From Deltaproteobacteria bacterium (GTDB taxonomy: Bacteria > Chloroflexota > Dehalococcoidia > Dehalococcoidales > BS750m-G39): a stretch of DNA of 6,116 bases. The stretch is from contig JABMRW010000078.1 in NCBI GenBank assembly GCA_013202445.1, forward strand, positions 1 through 6,116, read 5' to 3'. The notes under the pieces are model-generated. The model saw only the letters and a list, made by a program, of their open reading frames with translations, was not told the origin of the DNA and searched no databases. This document shows, one piece after another, positions 1 to 4,892 of the stretch. Positions within the stretch are counted from its first letter, which is position 1. Each line of letters begins with the position of its first letter. Both the position numbers and the translations under genes were made by a program.

Positions 1-318
1 ACCATAATTGACAGCCCCGTTGGATTGCCGGGAAGAGTCATAAAGAACAGGTTTCTTGAGAAGATATCAGCGGGAATGAAGAAACCAATTAAATGCCCTT
101 GGAAGTGTCTGAAGACCTGCGATATTAAAAGTGCGCCATATTGCATCTGTGCTGCCTTGACCAATGCCAAAAAGGGGTTACTTGAAAGGGGTTTTGCCTT
201 TGCCGGAGCTAATACCTTTAAGATTGATGCAATCATCTCCGTTAAAGAGCTTATTAAGACTTTACTGACGGGCTATGAGAATGCAGCCGTTACTGCAACG
301 CACCCTGAAACATCATAA
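1..318 (+). CDS. Nitronate monooxygenase-like flavoprotein, C-terminal part (5' end outside window)
   Basis: The frame is open from base 1, so the gene begins upstream; 105 codons are visible. The TTG at 25 is an internal Leu codon, because the residues before it (…DSPVG) already fit the family. Family-like features, in order: a G-L-P-G-R-x-I-x-N-x-F segment, the cysteine cluster CPWKCLKTC, then PYCI, ALTNAKKG, and the closing GFAFAGAN block followed by SVKELI. These match my memory of the C-terminal end of 2-nitropropane dioxygenase/nitronate monooxygenase proteins, FMN-dependent TIM-barrel enzymes that oxidise nitronates. Many members of this superfamily have other or unknown substrates, so the substrate is not established. 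The flavin-binding core lies outside the window. The gene ends at a TAA, and I see no clear terminator after it. It is unrelated in function to the toxin-antitoxin cassette 170 bases downstream. Confidence 0.75.
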   Translation, partial: TIIDSPVGLPGRVIKNRFLEKISAGMKKPIKCPWKCLKTCDIKSAPYCICAALTNAKKGLLERGFAFAGANTFKIDAIISVKELIKTLLTGYENAAVTATHPETS

Positions 319-458
319 CAGCCTGAAAGCTTAGTTATCCGCTAAAGGTGACAAAAAGCCAATTTGTTCAACCCTTAGCCCCCCCTCCTATTCAAAAGCA
401 TTTCAAAATGATACACTACCATAATAATAAACTTATATTATTATATCACAAATTATCC
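319..458. other. AT-rich intergenic region ahead of the toxin-antitoxin operon
   Basis: No gene or convincing terminator is visible here. A C-run lies near 380-389. It is followed by two similar decamers (TTCAAAAG and TTTCAAAATG, about 392-410) and then a strongly AT-rich stretch leading to the promoter at 459. The stretch contains the inverted repeat annotated separately. Confidence 0.6.
421..444. repeat. Perfect 9-bp inverted repeat, candidate operator
   Basis: ATAATAATA (421-429) and TATTATTAT (436-444) are perfect reverse complements around a 6-base centre. The repeat lies 14 bases upstream of a TTGACA box. XRE-type antitoxins normally autoregulate by binding dyads at their promoter, so this is a candidate operator for the antitoxin encoded at 883. 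In such AT-rich DNA a simple repeat of this kind can also arise by chance. Confidence 0.35.
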
Positions 459-487
459 TTGACAGTATAAGAAAATCCTGATATTAT
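459..487 (+). promoter_or_regulatory. Sigma-70-type promoter (TTGACA, 17-bp spacer, TATTAT)
   Basis: The -35 box TTGACA (459-464) is a perfect consensus match. The -10 box TATTAT (482-487) matches 5 of 6 positions, and the spacer is exactly 17 bases. The -10 box overlaps the ATG at 486, so transcription would begin near 494, inside the longest toxin reading frame. A weaker alternative -10, TATAAG at 466-471, would start transcripts just ahead of 486 but has no good -35 box. Confidence 0.5.
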
Positions 488-896
488 GAGTAGTAAATAC
501 ACTTTTTATGATTTTATTGATGCTGATGGGGACGGAAGCAACGTCATAAAAAGCTGGCTCAACGGTGAAGGTAAGGACTCAAAAGGATATTTCACAATGA
601 AAATTGGTCATTTGGAAACTTCTCCACCTCCAGGTTCAAAAGACTCGTTTTGGGATTACCCTGCTACGAAACCTATGAAAGGCGAATGGAGTGGCTTTAT
701 AGAACTACGTAAAACTGGGAAGGTGGCATATCGGTTACTAGCCCAAAGGCGAGACCGAAACGTATATTTGGTAGCCTGCGGTACTCACAAAAACCAAAAC
801 TATACACCCAATGCCACCCCACAGACAGCTTTAAGTAGAGTAAACCAAATGATAAGCAATCCGACAAAATACAGGAGAGCACATGAATACAACTAA
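486..896 (+). CDS. RelE/HigB-like toxin of a type II toxin-antitoxin pair
   Basis: This is a 136-aa basic protein. Residues 68-102 (GEWSGFIELR…VAYRLL…VYLVACGTHKN) look like the central beta-sheet of the RelE/ParE/HigB superfamily, with Arg75, Arg83, His101 and Lys102 as plausible functional residues. The C-terminus (ALSRVNQMISNPTKYRRAHEYN) is helical and basic. Members typically cleave mRNA at the ribosome, though neither activity nor target is shown here. The gene precedes its antitoxin, the HigB-HigA order, and overlaps it by 14 bases. The start is uncertain. ATG 486 has no Shine-Dalgarno and sits inside the -10 box. ATG 597 has AAAAGGA nine bases upstream and would give 99 aa, a usual RelE length. 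I keep 486 because residues 5-26 (YTFYDF…NVIKSWLNG) read like a genuine domain N-terminus. The family call comes from motif recognition, not a search. Confidence 0.68.
   Translation: MSSKYTFYDFIDADGDGSNVIKSWLNGEGKDSKGYFTMKIGHLETSPPPGSKDSFWDYPATKPMKGEWSGFIELRKTGKVAYRLLAQRRDRNVYLVACGTHKNQNYTPNATPQTALSRVNQMISNPTKYRRAHEYN
581..587 (+). promoter_or_regulatory. Shine-Dalgarno-like AAAAGGA for an alternative toxin start at ATG 597
   Basis: AAAAGGA lies nine bases ahead of the in-frame ATG at 597-599. The upstream ATG at 486 has nothing comparable. This site could set a shorter 99-aa toxin, and it agrees with the promoter position. Confidence 0.35.
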
Positions 897-1395
897 AAAG
901 CACGAGCAAATATGGGAAAGTCTGCATGACCCCGATTTTCGGAAGCAGCTCATTGACGAACATATAAATGTTGGTATTGCCTTTCAAATTCGTTCACTCC
1001 GAAATCGGCAGGAGCTAACTCAGACCGGCCTTGCCAAATTACTGGATGTGAAACAGCCTCTACTTTCATCGTGGGAAAACCCAAACTATGGTAGGTACAC
1101 ATTGAAAACGTTGAGGGCTTTGGCAAAGGCATTTGATGTAGGATTATTGGTTCGTTTCGTGCCGTTCAGTAAGCTGGTTGATTGGACAGTTGATTTAACT
1201 AGCGATGTCATTGCACCGCCTAGTTTTGACGAAGAACAAGACTATGCCTATGCCCTAAAGCAGATTGCAGAAGCTTTGAAGAGTGCGAATGATATAAAAG
1301 GTATAGGGCGCAATCATACGGGCATCCCTGAACCTATTGAGCCAGTAAAGGAACCTGTTCCATCTACAGCGTCAGTTGGGGGGGTATTAACCTAA
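883..1395 (+). CDS. XRE/Cro-family HTH antitoxin with a proline-rich C-terminal extension
   Basis: This 170-aa protein carries a helix-turn-helix domain at about residues 31-90. ELTQTGLAKLLDV provides the first HTH helices and KQPLLSSWENPNYG the recognition helix, followed by LKTLRALAKAFDV. The next segment, VRFVPFSKLVDWT (residues 90-102), is familiar from XRE regulators encoded beside HigB-like toxins. The expected role is to neutralise the upstream toxin and repress the operon. Residues 134-170 form a low-complexity tail (PEPIEPVKEPVP) that looks disordered. The ATG has AGGAG (873-877) five bases upstream, inside the end of the toxin gene. The stop TAA shares its last base with the ATG of the next gene, so the two are probably translationally coupled. 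A run of seven Gs (1378-1384) lies just before the stop. The HTH assignment is firm; the antitoxin role is inferred from gene order. Confidence 0.8.
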   Translation: MNTTKKHEQIWESLHDPDFRKQLIDEHINVGIAFQIRSLRNRQELTQTGLAKLLDVKQPLLSSWENPNYGRYTLKTLRALAKAFDVGLLVRFVPFSKLVDWTVDLTSDVIAPPSFDEEQDYAYALKQIAEALKSANDIKGIGRNHTGIPEPIEPVKEPVPSTASVGGVLT

Positions 1396-1823
1396 TGCGA
1401 AAAGAATTACGGCAACGCCTAGCAAAGGACTATAGTTATGCTGTGACCAAAATGCAGGAAGAAACGCAGCCTGCAAAAAAGCTGTTCTATTTCAGTGTTT
1501 TATTTTCGGAGGCGCAACGTGTACTTAATTGGGAATGGAACCGTGACCTCGCCCTCATATACACGGTTACCCAGCACGTTCATACGCAAATCAATATGAC
1601 AATGCAAGTGCCTGGACTTGGGCAAACGCTCCCTATTGATTGGACAACCGTTTTTGATAAACTGACCCAAATTACCTCTGACCTCGCCGCCTACTTAGAG
1701 AAGACAGAGAATGAGGATAGTGGAGAAGAACTGTGCCAGATATTAGGGCGCTTAGCTGAAATCGCCTATGCTGTCAATGGAAACGGTAGTTATCTGTACG
1801 AAAAGGGGCTTATCAAGTTTTAG
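1395..1823 (+). CDS. Uncharacterised 142-aa protein, third gene of the toxin-antitoxin operon
   Basis: I do not recognise this family. The protein is predominantly charged and helix-favouring. It has a basic N-terminus (MRKELRQRLAKDY), an aromatic-rich stretch at about residues 30-48 (LFYFSVLF…VLNWEWNRDL), and a probable helical C-terminal half with an acidic segment (TENEDSGEE) before ILGRLAEIAYAVNG. There is no signal peptide, transmembrane segment or metal motif. The ATG overlaps the antitoxin stop as TAATG, so it is almost certainly in the same transcript. A G-run (1378-1384) eleven bases upstream may act as a ribosome contact. Position and size recall the SecB-like chaperone of HigBA-type TAC modules, but the sequence does not look like SecB. 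It could instead modulate the antitoxin or be an independent defence component. That it is a gene is likely; its function is unknown. Confidence 0.75.
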   Translation: MRKELRQRLAKDYSYAVTKMQEETQPAKKLFYFSVLFSEAQRVLNWEWNRDLALIYTVTQHVHTQINMTMQVPGLGQTLPIDWTTVFDKLTQITSDLAAYLEKTENEDSGEELCQILGRLAEIAYAVNGNGSYLYEKGLIKF

Positions 1824-1905
1824 TCTTCCACCTAGCTTGAGCAGCTTTTTTAGCTATTTCACTACGGCGTTCAGGAGTTAGCTTCTCTGCTCTAACCTCA
1901 CCCCC
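1813..1905 (-). pseudogene. Remnant of a small protein with a LTPERRSEIAKKAAQARW tail
   Basis: Read on the minus strand, codons from about 1893 down to the TGA at 1813-1815 encode RAEKLTPERRSEIAKKAAQARW followed by KTKT. This closely resembles the conserved tail (…GGKARAEKLTPEER…IARKAAQARW) seen in many small bacterial and phage-borne proteins of unclear function. Upstream of it the frame runs into the GC-rich hairpin element (1900-1972), so its translation there (PLLRKKFPLSKSGEGDKGGEV) looks like read-through of a repeat rather than protein. A GTG at 2010 could give 65 aa but has no convincing ribosome site. I call it a truncated 3' fragment, perhaps displaced by the repeat. It overlaps the 3' end of the third operon gene by 11 bases. 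A functional short gene is possible. Confidence 0.42.
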
Positions 1906-1910
1906 TTTGT

Positions 1911-1945
1911 CCCCCTCTCCACTCTTGGAGAGGGGGAATTTTTTT
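1911..1945 (+). terminator. Rho-independent terminator of the toxin-antitoxin operon
   Basis: CCCCCTCTCC (1911-1920) pairs perfectly with GGAGAGGGGG (1927-1936) across a 6-base loop, followed by AA and seven Ts (1939-1945). It lies 88 bases after the stop of the third operon gene. There is no matching T-run on the other strand, so it should act on rightward transcription only. The hairpin may be part of a dispersed repeat that has taken on this role. Confidence 0.65.
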
Positions 1946-1950
1946 CTAAG

Positions 1951-1972
1951 AAGAGGGGCTATCGCCCCTCTT
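1951..1972. repeat. 9-bp perfect hairpin (AAGAGGGGC / GCCCCTCTT)
   Basis: The arms are at 1951-1959 and 1964-1972 with a 4-base loop TATC. It directly follows the terminator hairpin and looks like the second stem of the same composite element. Hairpin pairs of this composition are reminiscent of dispersed intergenic elements in Chloroflexota-like genomes; that comparison is from memory and not verified. Confidence 0.55.
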
Positions 1973-2002
1973 AAACACCCCGTTAGATTAACCTCCCCTT
2001 TT

Positions 2003-2059
2003 CCCTCCACCCCCCTAAGAAGAAATTGATAGAAGTATCACTTCTGTAGGGCGGGAGGG
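2003..2059. repeat. Long imperfect inverted repeat
   Basis: The left arm 2003-2022 and right arm 2041-2059 pair as three helices: CCCTCC with GGAGGG, CCCTA with TAGGG, and AGAAG with CTTCT. An internal loop and one bulged G separate them, and the apical loop is 18 bases. A smaller competing hairpin, AGAAGT/ACTTCT (2031-2036 and 2040-2045), overlaps the apex. There is no following T-run, so it is not a standard terminator. It may be an end of a small repeat element or a structured RNA segment. Confidence 0.45.
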
Positions 2060-2066
2060 TGGGAAG

Positions 2067-2288
2067 CAAAACACACGCTAAAAACCAGACCAGCCCACTC
2101 CCCACTTACCATAACGGCGCAGAAAAACAAATCAACATCCCCCAAAAATCCCATCGTAGTTACCATAACAGAGCAACCAAAACAAATAGCCCACTCCCCA
2201 AATCCCTACCAACTTACCATAACGCTAAAATCAATTCCCACTCTCCCCCACGATTGAATTGTTTCCCCGTTTTTTTAAGGCATCGTTT
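2067..2288. other. G-poor noncoding stretch between the hairpin cluster and sbcC
   Basis: No credible gene is visible. The plus strand is dominated by A and C, with long runs lacking G, so the minus strand is G/T-rich. The region holds the 54-bp-spaced repeats annotated separately. A reading frame from GTG 2059 to 2316 exists, but its low-complexity translation is simply the repeat read in frame. Confidence 0.6.
2106..2223. repeat. Three copies of TTACCATAAC at exact 54-bp intervals
   Basis: TTACCATAAC occurs at 2106-2115, 2160-2169 and 2214-2223, so both intervals are exactly 54 bases. The core is a dyad, TTA-CCA-TAA, extended to GTTA-CCA-TAAC in the middle copy. The sequence between copies is weakly similar (A-rich, then CCCC followed by AAATCCC). 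A 13-base block, AGCCCACTCCCCA, recurs at 2092-2104 and 2188-2200. This suggests a decayed tandem array with a conserved core, about 100-215 bp upstream of sbcC. The conserved box could bind a protein, since 54 bp is about five helical turns. Confidence 0.6.
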
Positions 2289-2305
2289 TTGTCGCCCCCG
2301 ACTTG

Positions 2306-2314
2306 TGCTAAAAT
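2306..2314 (+). promoter_or_regulatory. Extended -10 promoter element of sbcC (TGCTAAAAT)
   Basis: TAAAAT (2309-2314) is preceded by TG and one base, the extended -10 pattern. I find no good -35 box at the usual spacing. Transcription would start at about 2320-2321, at or next to the ATG, and there is no Shine-Dalgarno. The message is therefore probably leaderless. Confidence 0.45.
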
Positions 2315-2320
2315 AACCCT

Positions 2321-4891
2321 ATGATTCCCATCAAGCTGGCAGTGCGCAACTTCATGCCCTACCGGGACAACGTGCCCCCGCTCTACTTCAACGGCATCCA
2401 CACCGCCTGCATCTCCGGCGACAACGGCAACGGCAAGTCAGCCTTAATTGACGCCATGACCTGGGCGCTCTGGGGCAAGACCCGTGCCAAGAGCGATGAC
2501 GACCTGATTCACCAGGGTCAGACTGAAACGGATGTGGAGTTCGACTTCGCCGTTGGCGGCCAGCCCTACCGCATCATCCGCAAGCACTCCAGACCCAAAC
2601 GCAGGGCAGCCTCAGGGAAAACCATCCTCGACTTCCAGGTAGCCAGCAACGGCAGCTTTAAGTCAATCAGCGCCGACAGCATAACCCAGACCCAGCAGAA
2701 GATTATCGATACCCTCCACATGGACTACTCCACCTTCATTAACAGCGCCTTCCTCAGGCAGGGTCACGCCGACGAGTTCACCAACCAGCCCCCCACCAGG
2801 CGCAAGGAGGTACTGGGCAATATCCTGGGTCTTTCCCTCTACGACCAGCTTGAGGAAGCGGCTAAAGACCGTGCCAGACAGCAGGAGATGGAAAAAGAGC
2901 AGCTTGACCGCGATATCGAGGGTATTAGTGAGGAACTAGCCCGAAAGCCCGTCTATGAGGCCGAGGTGGAGCAGGCGCAGGCGGGGCTGGCCCAGATTGA
3001 GAAACTAATAACCGGGCACGAATCCAGGCTCAACAGCCTGAGGCAGAAAAAGGAGGCTCTGGAAAACAAGAAGCAGCAACTTGCCCAGCTTGAGGAGCAT
3101 ATAGCCGCCACCAGAAGAGAGTTGGAGCGCCGTGACCAGGAAGTTAAAGAGTACCAGGCCCGCATCAAAGAACACGAGGCGCTTATCACCCAGCGCCCGT
3201 CTATAGAAGAGGGCTATACTAAGCTCACCGAAGCCCACCGCCAAAACGAGGAGCTAAACCGGAAACTGGGGCTGCTGGTCAAGTTAAGGGAGAGAAAGAG
3301 CCAGCTGGAGATGGCCATCGAGCGGGCGCAGGCAAACCTGATTACCGAACATAAATTAGCCCAGAGCAAAATTGCCGAGCTGGAGGCCAAGTCGGCAAAA
3401 CTTCCCCAGCTAAGAACTGAGCTACAGCAGGCGGAAGCCAAACTACAAAAACTAGCGGAACAGGAAACAGAGCTAGGCCGGAAAAAGCAGGCCGGCCAGG
3501 AGCTGCGGAAGCAGCTAAACTATCTGGAGTCCAGCCAGACCCGCCTGGAAAAAGAAATAAAGGAGATAGAGGAAAAGCTCAATTTACTCTCCCACCAGGA
3601 GGGGGCTACCTGCCCCCTGTGCGAGACCGAGGTGGGCACCGACGGCTTACAACGTATTGAGACCAAATACACCACCGACCGGGACGGCAAAACTAATTCC
3701 CTGAACTCAAACCAGACTGAACTGGCCAGTAAAAGAACAGAGCTTGAGGCACTGGAAAATGAGATAGCCCCGCTGGAAACCAGGTTAAATCAGGATAAAG
3801 CCTCGGCGCAGAGCCAGGTCAGCCTCTTAAAGCAGGGCATTAACGAAGCCCAGGCCGTAGAAAATCAGCTAAGCCAGGCAAAAGAGAGCCTTAACCAAAT
3901 CGAACAGCGCCTGGCCAGTAAGGACTTCGCCGCTACTGAGCAGGAGGCTTTAGCCCAAGTTGAGCAGGAAACAGCACGGCTTGACTACAACTCAGAGCAG
4001 CATGAGCAGGTGCGCCACCGCCTCACCGAGCTAGAGCAGTATGAAAGCCCCAAGCGTAAACTAGAAGAAGCCGACAGGCTCTTGAATCAAGAGAAGGAAG
4101 CAGCCCATAAAGCCGAGGAAGCCAGCCGGGAGCTGCGCCAGAGGCTGGAGGCTGACCACCAGAAAAGCCAGGAGCTAAATAAAGAACTCGGAGCCCTCCC
4201 CCGGCTGGCCAGTGATTTAACCCAGGCAGAGACGGAACACCATACGCTGGCCGCCCAGCAAAAGCAAGCCCAGGAACTAGCGTGGCAGGTGAAGTCAAAG
4301 CTGGAGCGCTGTGCTGAGCTGGAGGCCCAACAGAAGGAAAAGGGCAAACTGCTGTCTGAAGCGTCACGGGAGGAGAAAATATATAAAGACCTGGCCCAGG
4401 CCTTCGGCAAAAAGGGGATACAGGCCCTGCTCATTGAGATAGCCCTACCTGAAATTGAAGCTGAAGCCAATCGCCTGCTGGGACGGATGACCGATAACCG
4501 GATGCACGTCAAGATTGAAACCCAGAGAGAGACCAAGAAGGGAGACCTGCAAGAGACCCTGGATATAAAAATCGCTGACGAACTGGGAACACGTAACTAC
4601 GAAATGTTCAGCGGTGGCGAAGCCTTTCGCATCAACTTTGCCGTCCGTATCGCCCTGTCCAAGCTGCTAGCCAGAAGGGCCGGAGCGCCGCTGCCCACCC
4701 TGATTATAGATGAAGGCTTCGGCACCCAGGATGTCGTAGGCATTGAAAAGGTAAAAGAGGCCATAAACTCAATTCAGGACGACTTTGAAAAGATACTGGT
4801 CATTACCCACATGGAGGAGATGAGGGACGCCTTCCCGACACGCATTGATGTTATCAAGACCGCCGAAGGCTCAACGATTGAGGTGAGCTAA
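2321..4891 (+). CDS. sbcC: SbcC/Rad50-type SMC-like exonuclease ATPase subunit
   Basis: This 856-aa protein has complete Rad50/SbcC architecture. The N-terminal ATPase half has the Walker A motif GDNGNGKS (residues 33-40) and the Q-loop in FLRQGHADEF (Gln147). Long heptad coiled coils run from about 175 to 425 and about 445 to 690, rich in Glu, Gln, Lys and Leu, separated by a zinc hook CPLC (431-434). The C-terminal ATPase half has FGKKGIQ (about 695), signature SGGE (764-767), Walker B LIIDE (794-798), D-loop TQD (802-804) and His830 in the switch ITHMEE. With SbcD nuclease it would form a complex that opens and processes DNA ends and hairpins; the hook joins two complexes. It is shorter than the roughly 1,050-aa E. 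coli protein, within the range for short-coil bacterial homologues. No sbcD lies next to it here. The start at ATG 2321 fits the family N-terminus (…FMPYRD…). Confidence 0.93.
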   Translation: MIPIKLAVRNFMPYRDNVPPLYFNGIHTACISGDNGNGKSALIDAMTWALWGKTRAKSDDDLIHQGQTETDVEFDFAVGGQPYRIIRKHSRPKRRAASGKTILDFQVASNGSFKSISADSITQTQQKIIDTLHMDYSTFINSAFLRQGHADEFTNQPPTRRKEVLGNILGLSLYDQLEEAAKDRARQQEMEKEQLDRDIEGISEELARKPVYEAEVEQAQAGLAQIEKLITGHESRLNSLRQKKEALENKKQQLAQLEEHIAATRRELERRDQEVKEYQARIKEHEALITQRPSIEEGYTKLTEAHRQNEELNRKLGLLVKLRERKSQLEMAIERAQANLITEHKLAQSKIAELEAKSAKLPQLRTELQQAEAKLQKLAEQETELGRKKQAGQELRKQLNYLESSQTRLEKEIKEIEEKLNLLSHQEGATCPLCETEVGTDGLQRIETKYTTDRDGKTNSLNSNQTELASKRTELEALENEIAPLETRLNQDKASAQSQVSLLKQGINEAQAVENQLSQAKESLNQIEQRLASKDFAATEQEALAQVEQETARLDYNSEQHEQVRHRLTELEQYESPKRKLEEADRLLNQEKEAAHKAEEASRELRQRLEADHQKSQELNKELGALPRLASDLTQAETEHHTLAAQQKQAQELAWQVKSKLERCAELEAQQKEKGKLLSEASREEKIYKDLAQAFGKKGIQALLIEIALPEIEAEANRLLGRMTDNRMHVKIETQRETKKGDLQETLDIKIADELGTRNYEMFSGGEAFRINFAVRIALSKLLARRAGAPLPTLIIDEGFGTQDVVGIEKVKEAINSIQDDFEKILVITHMEEMRDAFPTRIDVIKTAEGSTIEVS

Positions 4892-4892
4892 T

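Noticed and set aside
697..987. 96-aa minus-strand frame opposite the toxin gene
   Set aside because: It is antisense to a well-supported gene and overlaps the toxin-antitoxin junction; I see no family motif or ribosome site.
1395..1823. Third operon gene as a true SecB homologue
   Set aside because: Gene order fits a TAC system, but the sequence looks mostly helical and I cannot see SecB-like beta-strand patterns, so only the architectural parallel is claimed.
2106..2223. CRISPR array
   Set aside because: The strictly conserved unit is only 10 bases, the intervening sequences are related to each other, and no cas genes are nearby.
2106..2223. Replication origin with DnaA boxes
   Set aside because: TTACCATAAC does not match the TTATCCACA-type DnaA box, and no dnaA, dnaN or partition genes are present.
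2059..2316. 85-aa plus-strand reading frame starting at GTG
   Set aside because: Its translation (repeated TYHN, Ser/Pro/Asn/Lys-rich) is a by-product of the 54-bp repeat, whose period is a multiple of three. It has no ribosome site and no recognisable domain.
4023..4536. Minus-strand frames of 114 and 149 aa within sbcC
   Set aside because: They are Ser/Leu/Ala/Trp-rich translations antisense to the coiled-coil codons, a common artefact of Glu/Gln/Lys-rich genes.
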